This document shows positions 55,116 through 64,000 of a stretch of DNA of 64,000 nucleotides, in pieces; the first letter of the stretch is position 1, and each line of letters starts with the position of its first letter. The notes beneath the pieces were generated by a model. That model saw only the letters and a list, made by a program, of their open reading frames with translations, did not search any database and was not told where the DNA came from. The stretch is from Acanthosepion esculentum (taxonomy: Eukaryota; Mollusca; Cephalopoda; Sepiida; Sepiidae), in contig OZ038509.1 in assembly GCA_964036315.1 (NCBI GenBank), positions 27,760,419 to 27,824,418 on the forward strand, read 5' to 3'. Made by a program: the position numbers and the translations under genes.

Positions 55116-55734
55116 CTTAAGTTCCTGGTCATTTGATATCTATCCTACATATCCTTTTAATATGCACTTCCTGCTTCTCCCTTCCTCTTCTGTTACAACA
55201 GTTTGACCCCATAAGCCTTTACATTGAGTAAACTTTGAGTCTTAGGTGAAGTAAAGTTTTTAAAAAAATATTTTTTCTATACAATATTTTTTGGCTCCTG
55301 AAATCTGTTTTATAAGTCATTTCACATTAGTTGATAAATGCCCTTATGCAAGAGGACTTCCTTTTGTCTTGACTGGAAAAAATATTTTTTAATGTCAGAT
55401 TTTTCCCCCATTTATTTGTACATTTCTATTGCTATTATGTTGCAGTTCTTTGAAAAGTTCCATTACATTTAGTTCTAACACCCAAAATCAAAATAACATT
55501 ATTCTCTTGTGTTTGATTGGAAACTGTAGCAGACAACTCTTACACTTTAGTTACAAAAATGTTGGCCATCTGTTAATAAAGCAATTAATATAAAGTCTAT
55601 TAATAAATCATTTTCATTTTTGCCGGAATAAAAAAAAAAGAACAGGCTGTATATTCTTATTTTTGCTGTTTTTGATGCCAATAACCGTGACTGATTGATT
55701 GAAGCTTTTGTGTTTGTTGTCATGCAAGACTTAC
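55116..55734. other. No gene recognised
   Basis: AT-rich, no repeat identified. Confidence 0.4.
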
Positions 55735-55825
55735 TTTTCTATTTTGCAAGACAGGAAGAAAATGTCTTCTGCTCTTTTCCTCCATTTTCATGCCATTTGT
55801 CAGCTACAGAATTCTGGTTGGCCAT
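55735..55825 (-). CDS. Candidate small coding exon
   Basis: On the minus strand TTTTTTTATTTTTCTAG is a strong acceptor before 55825. The exon starts ATGGCCAACCAGAATTCTG, stays open for 28 codons (MANQNSVADKWHENGG at the start) and meets TAG at 55739. A GTAAGT donor follows immediately at 55734. The residues are not low-complexity and base use is less AT-rich than the flanks. It could be a last coding exon whose stop lies in it, followed by a 3' untranslated intron, or a chance pair of splice signals. Confidence 0.3.
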
Positions 55826-55960
55826 CTAGAAAAATAAAAAAATTACATTAACATGAGTAAATTAAAAAGAAAATGCAACAATAACTGGATATTTATATTA
55901 GAAATGTTGTGTAAAAATCAAAAGCCAGAATTGGGGGTGGAGGTTGCACAAGTTTGATAT

Positions 55961-56095
55961 TTTGGTGATTGTGTTTACTTATAACAGCAAAGATGGTGCT
56001 GTCTGTAATTTTGGTGATTGTGTTTACTTATAACAGCAGAGTTGGTGATTGTGTTTACTTATAACAGCAAAGATGATGCTGTCTGTAATTTTAGG
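55961..56095. repeat. Short tandem repeat (TTGGTGATTGTG unit)
   Basis: TTGGTGATTGTGTTTACTTA + TAACAGCA occurs three times, two of them followed by AAGATG(A/G)TGCTGTCTG. Confidence 0.9.
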
Positions 56096-56299
56096 GAGTG
56101 CAATTCAAAAGTTTTTGGACAATTGAACTTTTTTTTCTTTTTCTCTTTTTTAATTTTTTGTTGCTTCAACAACATTTTAGCTAATCAATTCTCTGGTCAT
56201 CTTCAAGTGTACTACCTGTATGAAGATAGTCTCTTTTCTGAAGAAGGCTGTAGACTGAATCATCCAAACCATTATGGGGACAAAGGCTTCAATAGTTGA

Positions 56300-57140
56300 A
56301 AAATCTCTTTGAAATTTAGCAGTGTTTTGTGTCTACAGCTAGTGGATTTTCATTCCATCTTAAATGGCTAAAAATATATAAATCTTGGGTGGATACTGTC
56401 TACTAAAATTGACTTAATGATAAGATTATGTATTATGCAAATTACAGACATGCTGTTTCTGTCAGAAAGTTGAAAGAAGACTACTCCCACTCTTGTGATA
56501 TCACCTCCTCTCACTAGTATGTGGCTGAATGTTAGGATGTATAACTGTATGACAGTGTTGAGTGACGACAGAGTTCTTGGAGAGTCAAGTTGATGTTGTT
56601 GACACATAGTGGGAGACTGAGGTTATAGTTCAAGGGACTAAAAGATTTTTGTTTCCCTATCAATTGGATATAAATACATTAATGGGAAACAAGTGGTTGA
56701 AACAGCTGATATCAATAACAGTTTGTCCTAATCTTTTGTACATTATGACAGTTTAACAGCCTCCATATGGAGTAAAGGATTTGATTATCATCATCATGAT
56801 CAATCCCATGACTGGGTGTGGCTGTGAGTTGCTATATACCAGACCAGCTCCCCCTGCATGTCTCAGTCAGGATTCATTCATGTCTTGGGTAAAATAGACC
56901 TGATGGAGCCCATCCCAGTCTAAGTCAGACCGCAGCTGATATCTTTTGACTTGAAGGCTCATCTTGGTTATTGATACAAGACTGTTTGTTCCAATTTTAT
57001 TGTACATGAGACTAAACTATATTCATGCTTCTACAGGGAGGTATGCATAGATTGTCATCTAAATGACGCAAAAATGAAAATAACACCAACATCTCATTTT
57101 AACAGATATATTTACCAAAATTACACAAAAATATCTTGAA
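56300..57140. other. No gene recognised
   Basis: A stretch at 56800-56950 (CCCATGACTGGGTGTGG, GGAGCCCATCCCAGTC) is less AT-rich and may be an interspersed repeat, but no second copy lies in the window. Confidence 0.4.
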
Positions 57141-57156
57141 ATACTAAAGAGTAAAT

Positions 57157-57786
57157 TTATTCAATAAAATCGTCATTAGCTTCAACCTCATCCTCCAGAC
57201 GACTTTGGAATCTTCTGGAACTCTTCTGGATAGTCTCCTTGTTTAAGTTGCTGAATGCTGCCATAATCCTTGCATTTTTTTCATCTTTGGTGTTACAAGG
57301 AGTTTCGTTGATCTCTTGCTTAACAATCAAGGGGGTTGCAGTCTAGGGAGTTAGGTGGCCACATGTAAGGGATGATGCGGCTGCAGAAATTGTCTGACAG
57401 CCATGATTAGGTTCTCCGCCTTGTGTGGCAGGGTGCAGAGTCCTGTTTCCTGACATAGTCTTCCAGCAGCCACCTTCTTGATCCAGGGCAGCACTTCCTC
57501 CTCACAGCAGGATGTAGGCCTGTGTGTTGAGTCTGAGGCCCTGTGGGAAGATGGAGGCATAATGTCGCCATCACTAGTGATCACTCCAAACACCTTTGTA
57601 ATCACCATTAGACTCGTCCAACTCTTTCCGAATCCTCTGCACTGTCCTCAAATTGACACCCAAAAACTCTGAAATGTTCGTATTGGAACTTCTGGCATGA
57701 ATGCTAAGGAGTACAGCATCCCGTTTCCAAATTTCTGACAGAGTGAATTGTGTCATGGGGCTCTTTTTCTCACAGGCGGTGCCCAA
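57157..57786 (-). pseudogene. Mariner-like transposase, internally deleted
   Basis: Minus strand: from ATG 57786 an N-terminal helix-turn-helix region (FLGVNLRTVQRIRKELDES). It jumps directly into the catalytic core: FGVITSDGDIMPP, LPWIKKVAAGR, MWPPNSLDCNPLD and a C-terminus with NKETIQKSSRRFQSRLE, stop at 57157. Total about 210 codons instead of about 340, so roughly the region between the DNA-binding and catalytic domains is gone, plus at least two frameshifts. The GDxMPP and DCNPLD signatures are of the mariner type. Terminal inverted repeats were not resolved. Confidence 0.85.
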
Positions 57787-57789
57787 CTG

Positions 57790-58980
57790 ACCCTACTGTG
57801 TAGCTGACAAAAGGAAAAACAAACAATTCATGTGCGTAAAATGAAAAATACAAAATGGCGACAATTTACCCATTGCACCCTGTGCATAAAATGTAAGGGA
57901 GTTGCACTAAACCTAAGGTTGCATTGTGCATAAATAAATAAAGGTAGGGTCAGTCAAAATACCTGAGTATATTTATCACAGAGCATTAATGTTTTGTCAG
58001 GACTTCATTGCTGAATATGTGGGCTTCTTGTTCATTTCAAATATTTTTAGTCAGTGGTCATCAGAAAAAGGCAACAGTGTTGTTAACTGATCAGAATGGA
58101 CATTTGTACTTTGGTGAGAATTGAATTTTTTTTTCTTCTGGGCATTTTTTTCTTTTCTCTCTCTCTCTCTTAATTGTCACAACTATTAAATGAAGTGTCC
58201 GACATTCTCGTCACTTTATATATTTGGACTTTCTTTTTTTTTTTTATCTGTGGTAGATCAGTTCACTTGAGATGGTGAAATCTGTGGTTAATAGCAAATA
58301 GTCTAAATATGTCCACAAATTTCCCCCCACAAAATTAAGATCCTATTTTAAAATATAACTGAAATTTTAATGCTGACACAACAAATTGAAGTCTTTTGAT
58401 ACATGTTTTTTGTTTATTTATTTCACTCGGAAGTTTAGATGAAGGAGTGCTGAGCAGAAATGAATGAAATTGCCATCTGGTTCATATTTTTCTCCTTTAA
58501 AATACATTGTACTAAAATATTTTAGCTTAATAAAAGTTTTAAACATATAAGTTTTTCTGATTGGGTCAGCTGATAATAATAGCTACTTTCTCATACTTAG
58601 GGTGGAGCAGAAATCGCTTGCTAAACTTAATAATACCACTGCAGTGTAGCTTCTCTTTGCCTTTTCTATAAATACTTTCATGGTAATTGTTCAGATGAAC
58701 TTTCCTGTTAGTTGTTATTTCTATTCCCCACCTCTACAGACAAATTATACATATGGAAACTAGTTAGGACTTCATAGAGACTTTTAGGTATTATGGTGGC
58801 TGTAGTAAGAATGGTAAGTAAGAATGTGTTGTTTTGGTGTAAGGAATACTGTGGTATATTTGGGTCAGTAATCATGGCTAGCCAAGTTCAAGATAAGACA
58901 GATTGAAGACAAACTTTCCATAATCCCCCCTTTTGGCCTTGTACCACATTTTTGTAGTACAACAAAATAGATATTACTTT
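57790..58980. other. No gene recognised
   Basis: Contains a (TC)n run at 58157-58170 and AT-rich sequence. The right end of the mariner may lie within the first 150 bp. Confidence 0.4.
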
Positions 58981-58989
58981 CCTCTCTGG

Positions 58990-59707
58990 TAGAGTTTCCC
59001 AACCTAACGGCGATGGCAAATTTCAGGTGGGCCACAGAAATTTTATAATTTTTACTTGGCCACATATTATTGAATGGTCCATAGATAGACTTAAACATGG
59101 ATTCCAGAACTTGTGGACAAGTAACAAAATTATAGTTAATTTTCCATTGCTCTGAGAGAGAGTTAAATTATATATGATTGCTTTTCTAACAATTTACCTA
59201 GTAGAATTAGGATTTAGCAGAGTCTCTCAGCTATTATCAAAAGCTAGAAACTGCTTAGAAATCATAAGAGGAGGAGATCTGCATCTGTCTTTGACAAGCA
59301 TGGATCTTAATATAGAAAAACTTGTAAAGATGCATCATGGACGAGGATCTCATTGAATAAATGTATTTGAAAACAATTTTTTTTCTTATAGTTATTCTTA
59401 TTTTGAAATTGGTTTTATATCTTGAAGCTAAAGAATTATTTCTTTAAGTTTTCATTTTTTCCTTCTGAAAAAAAAATTGTAAAAATAAGTATTGATAATA
59501 AATGGTTGTTTCATTGGCGATGTGAAATATTTTAAATTGCTTGTAAAATTGTGTGTGTCCCCAATAAATAGATATAGTTGTATCTTTATTGGATATATTC
59601 TATGTAAAATGGAAGTAATTTTTTTTTACACTATAATAATTTCATGGACCACAGAAAAACTCCGGGTTCAAAGTGAGCCATGTGCCTAAAAAGGTTGGGA
59701 ACCACTG
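58990..59707 (+). mobile_element. hAT-like DNA transposon, internally deleted
   Basis: The left end TAGAGTTTCCCAACCTAACG and the reverse complement of the right end (CAGTGGTTCCCAACCTTTTT) are imperfect terminal inverted repeats, followed inwards by GGGCCACAGAAATT and its counterpart. The CAGNGGTTCCCAACCT form is typical of hAT elements. A transposase C-terminal fragment lies inside. The 8-bp flanks (CTCTCTGG and CTCTAGAC) share only four bases, so a duplication is not proven. Confidence 0.75.
59174..59356 (+). pseudogene. hAT transposase C-terminal fragment
   Basis: An open run of about 60 codons reads VELGFSRVSQLLSKARNCLE, then GGDLHLSLTSMDLNIEKLV and a GSH stop. It resembles the very end of hAT-family (ZBED5/SCAND3-type) transposases: GFSxV..LLxKxRxRLxIxxRGDLRLxLTxxxPxIxxL. 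It is only the dimerisation-domain end; the rest of the transposase is absent. Confidence 0.7.
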
Positions 59708-59799
59708 CTCTAGACTTTATGAATTTAAGTGTAGCACTAGATTGGTGATTCATCATTTTGTAGTTGAAATGGCTTGATGTAACCATAAGTTCTATGCTA

Positions 59800-60055
59800 A
59801 CAGTTTCTTCTCTCACACTTCTTGCTTGTGGAACTCTCTTCCATCTTCTTGCTTTCCAGTCTATCTTGATCTTCTAAAACTTAAATGCAATGTCAATCAT
59901 TATCTTTTGTCTTAATTCCTATTCTTATATTGTTCTCTCTGCTTAATAGGTTTTTTTTTTCTCCTTCTCATATTCTCTCACACTCAGTAACCCCTTGCAT
60001 CTTAGAGGCTTTATTGCCTTGCTTGGCGTGAAATGAATAAAAATCATTCTCAGTT
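59800..60055 (+). pseudogene. LINE 3'-end fragment (WNSLP)
   Basis: TGTGGAACTCTCTTCCATCT encodes WNSLPS. The 3' part CACTCAGTAACCCCTTGCATC, TTAGAGGCTTTATTGCCTTG resembles 2685-2740, the presumed 3' untranslated end. Confidence 0.55.
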
Positions 60056-60449
60056 GTGGGGGAAAGTCAAAATAAGTCGATATCACTTGAGTCTTCTGTT
60101 TTAACATATGTCAAGTTGACTGGCATGAAGCCTAAAAAAAACTTTCAGTTTCAGAGGTTGCGATAAATAGGGATAGTTGGTAAAAAAGAAATATTGAAGA
60201 AATGGAAATTGAACGTCCACCCCTCTCTCCGTAAACTTAGTAGGCACCGGGGGAGTGGAGAGAAACTGAATGACCAAAAGTACTGGATCCAAACTTTTTT
60301 GGCAGTTCTCTTGTAAACTAACTGATGATAACAGTTCACTTGTGTGGAAAGGTTAAATGAAAAAAAGAATTGTCTTTGATCAAACACACATAAATATTTA
60401 AATAAGTATTTATGCAAATATGTGTCTACTGTGCACAGGGTCGACTGAT

Positions 60450-60625
60450 TTCCTTTGTATTCCATTGGTTAGGAGGAAGTTCCATTCAGACAGCTTCTTC
60501 CCATGAACTACTACTTTGTGGAACAGACTCCCAAGAGGATGCTTTTCCCAATCACTATGATCTTAACCTCTTCAAGTCTAGAATCAACTGTTATCTCTCT
60601 TATATGTTTTTTTTTAATGTATGTT
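60450..60625 (+). pseudogene. LINE 3'-end fragment (WNRLP..FKSR)
   Basis: CTTTGTGGAACAGACTCCCA encodes LWNRLP; NHYDLNLFKSRINCYLSYM follows in frame. This WNRLP...LNxFKSRxN block is the C-terminal signature of a LINE family. Confidence 0.65.
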
Positions 60626-60834
60626 TTAGATATATAATGTAGCCAATTTTGTTTAGATCTTTTTTTTTTATGCTTCCATCATTTTTTTCATCAAATATCC
60701 CACATAATAGATCTGCCAAGCATGTTCATAACGTAAGAACCTGGACACATATTTTCTGTGGATTATCTAGCAATTAAAGCACTTTCATCTGAGTGATTTG
60801 TTTTCTCTTTTAATTAGAGTGGCATTTTTTAAAT

Positions 60835-61245
60835 CAAAATTGTCCTCAGTCTCGTTAAAGTTAGTAACTGATGTGTTTAATGTGTTGTTTTAAAAGATCC
60901 CTTTTGTGTTCATATAATTGTTTATTTAAATTCCTTGAGGTTTCTCCAATGTGGCAATTATTACAGGTAATAGAATAAATTCCCCCTCCAAGTTTTAGCG
61001 TATTATTTTGCTTTGTATTATTAAAGTCTTTCATTGTTTTAGATGTAGTTATGACAAATTTTATGTTGTGTTAAGATAAATTCTTTTCAGTTTTAGTTGC
61101 AATGGATTTAGTGGGTAGAACAATACATTCTGATTTGTTGGTTTTCACAAGAAAAGACTGCTTTTCTAATTTGAAATATTTTATGAGCTTTTTGCCTATC
61201 CACAGCATCTTTTTTTTGTCTGCATGTGTTGTCGTATCAATGTAA
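60835..61245 (-). pseudogene. Penelope-like element GIY-YIG endonuclease region
   Basis: Minus strand: an upstream piece with FLVKTNKSECIVLPTKSI and KFVITTSKTMKDFNNTKQN leads into GGGIYSITCNNCHIGETSRN and LYEHKRDLLKQHI. GIY, the CxxC pair and IGETxRxLxxxLxEHKR are the GIY-YIG nuclease signatures that PLEs carry after the reverse transcriptase. A stop after HISY ends it prematurely, and the RT domain is missing. An inverted terminus lies at 61254-61320. It is a different PLE family from that at 3190-4385. Confidence 0.8.
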
Positions 61246-61253
61246 ACATAACC

Positions 61254-61330
61254 TTAGTCCAATGAAGTCCTCTAAAGGATGAAACATGTCACACAAAAAC
61301 ATTTTCCGCTTTGTCATGCTTCTTTTGCCT
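61254..61330 (+). mobile_element. Inverted PLE terminus with hammerhead-like core
   Basis: TTAGTCCAATGAAGTCCTCT, then AAAGGATGAAACATGTCAC: a possible stem TCCT/AGGA between an ATGAAG box and GAAAC. The following AAACATTTTCCGCTTTGTC matches 4425-4448. Confidence 0.65.
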
Positions 61331-61368
61331 AAAATTATTTGTGATATATAAAAGATTTTTATATTATT

Positions 61369-61370
61369 AT

Positions 61371-61440
<70 letters not shown>

Positions 61441-61451
61441 TACAAACACCC

Positions 61452-61490
<39 letters not shown>
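61369..61490. repeat. (CA)n-(TA)n compound microsatellite
   Basis: CACACA run, a TATATA run, a short CACACA run, then another TATATA run (61457-61487). The long plus-strand frame encoding Thr-His and Ile-Tyr repeats over it is an artefact. Confidence 0.95.
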
Positions 61491-61491
<1 letters not shown>

Positions 61492-61545
61492 TTATTTTAG
61501 GATATTACACTGAAAACATGTCAAAATTGCTACACAATTGCTGTC

Positions 61546-61620
61546 GTGTTTCAATGCATCTCATCAGGCGATTAAATGTTATGAACATTGGAATTGTACT
61601 CTATTCATTTTCATCTTATC

Positions 61621-61655
<35 letters not shown>

Positions 61656-61830
61656 GATAGGATAAGGAACAAATGCAAAACATTTCCAGATCTCGCATGT
61701 TTCACTTTTATTAAAACTTCCTCTGAAAAAGAAATATGGAGGAGAAAAAGAAAGAAAATTCTATCATTTTATCCTTCGTATTTCATTCTCTAATAAAGTT
61801 TTAATAAAAGCGAAACATGTTAGATTTATA
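61546..61830. other. Hammerhead-like motifs and inverted pair
   Basis: Minus strand 61568-61546 reads CCTGATGAGATGCATTGAAA followed by CAC: an exact CTGATGA box, a 4-8 nt palindrome, then GAAAC. Further on, GCATGTTTCACTTTTATTAA (61694) is mirrored by TTAATAAAAGCGAAACATG (about 61799). Both resemble PLE terminal motifs without coding remnants. Confidence 0.45.
61621..61655. repeat. (TG)n-(TA)n microsatellite
   Basis: TGTGTG followed by TATATA, about 35 bp. Confidence 0.95.
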
Positions 61831-61879
61831 AACATATTTTACTTGTTCCGTATCCTACCTTTCTGTTGCTTTACAATTC

Positions 61880-61898
61880 ACACACACACACACACACA
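61880..61898. repeat. (AC)n microsatellite
   Basis: About 20 bp of AC dinucleotides. Confidence 0.95.
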
Positions 61899-62112
61899 TA
61901 TAGTAAGGTAATGAAAGGTTTGGTAATCCATGTAGATAATTCCAAATAGGATGTAATCCAGAGAGCTCAATGTAACAACAGAGTAAATATTAATTAAATA
62001 ATTAAGCAAGAGACAACCTTAAGGTTCCATGACTATAATTTATTTCCGCAGAAAATATATTTTTCCTGGTTCATCAAGTCTCATCTCTAGATTTTTATTT
62101 TTTGTTAACCAG

Positions 62113-62169
62113 CCAATTCCTGCCTCAGTCTACAACCGATTGGAGGTCCTTTTCGAGACAAATTGCCAG
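62113..62169 (+). CDS. Candidate 57-bp in-phase exon
   Basis: A pyrimidine-rich tract ending TTTTTTGTTAACCAG precedes it and GTTAGT follows, a fair acceptor and donor. The 57 bp are much less AT-rich than the flanks and encode 19 residues, PIPASVYNRLEVLFETNCQ, in an unbroken frame of exactly 19 codons. It fits a small internal exon. It could belong to the plus-strand gene proposed from 31.4-34.0 kb or to a separate one. Family not recognised. Confidence 0.45.
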
Positions 62170-62284
62170 GTTAGTTTTGGCAGCAACATTTGTGATTGGT
62201 TTCTTTTATATTGCATTTTATATATTTCTGGGGGAGGGTTGTTTTGTGAGGTGGATACAATACTTTCTGTGAGTGACTTTTAAT

Positions 62285-63390
62285 AACTTTCTTCTTTTTT
62301 ATTTTATTTTATTTTTTTTACTTTCTTCACATTCACATCCAGCCAACATATTGAGTGAATCAAAAAGAGATCTAACTTGAAGCAGAGTGTAACTTCAGGT
62401 GTATAGTCCATATAGTAAGAAAGTTTGCGACAAAAAAATAAATATTGGCCTAAAAGTACAGTTTGTATCAACTAATTAACACCAACAAACCTGACTTAGC
62501 CTGTTGATGTTTTTTGGGACTTAGGCTTGCTCTCAAAGCCTGACACAACATATTTCCATGATTCTTGAATAAAGTTTCGCTTGAAATTAGAAAAAAGTGA
62601 AATAAGTAGTAAGTCTAGATAAATGCAAAGATTTGAAATGCATTTTGAGATAACATAGAAATGATTGCATTCAGATTTGTTTTGTTTTCTTCTGCATTTC
62701 CAAGATGTAAAAATCAGGCAAATCTCAATTTTTGATTTTCTGCAGTGAATGTTTGCTTAGTTTATTGCTTCATGATGCGAAAATGAATTTCTCTCGATCA
62801 AAGTCATTTTTCCCCTACTTTGTTGCTAAAAACATTTCTTCTTATTTTAATATCTTGTAAATTCATCTCATTCTAAAGGTATTTTTATTAAGAAAAAAAA
62901 AAAAAGACTTTTAAAAACAAATTTATGATAATATAAATAAATTACTATATGTACAGGAAAGTATTGATGTTGTTGGTATAAATGTATTCCTCTCTTTCTC
63001 CCTCATATACATGCATATGCACTGAGAATCAAATTTAGGAAGAGATTATATCTGCCACTATAGACTGTGTACTTGTATATATAGAGGAAAATGTTTATTT
63101 GTATATATTGCATTTAATATTTAAGTGTAAATATGGCTTATTTATAAATATGGTATAATATAGATTATACATTCATATAAATTATATGCATGCACATACA
63201 CGTATATGAAAGGTACTGAAAAGTTCTTGGCCTGACCAGCAAACTTCCTCCTCTCACCAAATTCTAATGTTTGCTTATTTCGATTGGATTTCAGCATCAG
63301 CATATAGACTGCGTGTATGTACCTATGTGTGCTAGTGCTGAAATGTTCTCAGCCTGACACACTTCCTGAAATCTGACCAGATATAAATTT
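62285..63390. other. No gene recognised
   Basis: T-rich and A-rich runs; no coding exon or repeat recognised. Confidence 0.4.
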
Positions 63391-63394
63391 CTTC

Positions 63395-63402
63395 TTTATC
63401 TA

Positions 63403-63443
<41 letters not shown>

Positions 63444-63509
63444 TAGATTTTATTTTTAATCTGACATTTCCACTATGTTTGAAGTAATATCTGTCTGTCT
63501 GTCTCTCTT

Positions 63510-63540
<31 letters not shown>

Positions 63541-63598
63541 ATTAATGGATTTTATGTTTAATCTGACATTTCCACAATAATAATGTTTGAAGTAATTT

Positions 63599-63629
<31 letters not shown>

Positions 63630-63656
63630 ATATATATAAATTATCATCCACAGACA

Positions 63657-63714
<58 letters not shown>

Positions 63715-63768
63715 GATTTTATTTTTAATCTCAAATTTCCACTATTTTTGAAGTAATATCTATTTCTT

Positions 63769-63800
<32 letters not shown>

Positions 63801-63885
63801 TTCTATGAGAGAGAGTGAATTAATGGGTTTTATTTTTAGCCTGACATTTTCACTCTAACGTTTGAAGTAATATCTATATATAGAT
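63395..63885. repeat. Four-copy repeat carrying variable AT microsatellites
   Basis: Each unit has AATTAATGGATTTTATTTTT-like sequence, AATCTGACATTTCCACTAT, TTTGAAGTAATATCT, a TCTATCTA or TCTCTC stretch, then (TA)n of different length (63401-63438, 63512-63533, 63620-63638, 63661-63710, 63783-63800). Unit length varies with the microsatellite. Confidence 0.9.
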
Positions 63886-64000
63886 CATGTACATATATTT
63901 GGATTTATATTTTGAAAAGTGTTTCATATGATCAGATACACTTACATATGTACCTGTGGCAATTTTATAAATATGTGTATCTGTGTTTATAGAGATTAAA

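Noticed and set aside
57000..57960. Terminal inverted repeats of the mariner copy
   Set aside because: No convincing matching ends were found on either side by eye.
61311..61793. 160-codon plus-strand open frame
   Set aside because: Most of it is Thr-His and Ile-Tyr repeats from CA/TA microsatellites; no domain.

Overview
The window is AT-rich animal nuclear DNA, gene-poor and dominated by mobile elements. SINEs, Penelope-like retroelements (PLEs), non-LTR retrotransposons, a Copia relic, Helitrons, Tc1/mariner and hAT remnants, long AT/CA microsatellites and several tandem arrays occupy much of it. The density of tRNA-derived SINEs and the microsatellite load suggest a lophotrochozoan, most likely a cephalopod such as an octopus. 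That assignment is inference; no diagnostic gene was identified.

Layout. 0-2.8 kb: a 40-bp tandem array (about 21 copies), then LINE remnants. 2.8-4.6 kb: a PLE relic nested in a second PLE-type inverted repeat. 5.7-6.9 kb: a dead Tc1-like transposon with a SINE in it. 7-15 kb: minisatellites, a Helitron, SINEs, LINE 3' ends and a perfect 40-bp x 7 array. 15.1-15.9 kb (minus): the best protein-coding candidate, a single-pass membrane protein. 18.7-24.5 kb: PLE termini, a degenerate Copia element interrupted by a SINE and abutted by a short Helitron, a GIY-YIG retroelement tail and an LTR-like block. 27-28.9 kb: SINEs, including one with a 5S rRNA-derived head, and a PLE-tail array. 31.4-34.0 kb: signals of a real gene (candidate untranslated first exon, then a tiny start-codon exon) and, on the other strand, a charged coding exon. 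35-44 kb: chimeric SINE/PLE copies, LINE fragments, SINE-derived tandem arrays and hairpins. 44.65-51.80 kb: about 42 copies of a 170-bp satellite. 52-55 kb: LINE and SINE nests. 55.7-62.2 kb: two more candidate exons, mariner and hAT remnants, and a second PLE with a GIY-YIG domain. 63.4-63.9 kb: an AT-microsatellite cluster.

The most interesting thread links the repeats. One tRNA-derived SINE family carries at its 3' end the sequence that also forms the termini of the PLE relic, including a hammerhead-ribozyme-like core. One copy also shows the inverted terminal piece seen on PLE copies, which suggests mobilisation by PLE machinery. The body of that same SINE has been amplified into the 7-kb satellite, whose last unit still carries the intact tRNA-like head. 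A second SINE family has a 5S rRNA-like module fused to its tRNA-like head, and one copy has a clear target-site duplication. Several SINE families end in the same hairpin-forming tail. All calls were made by eye; none was checked by database search.
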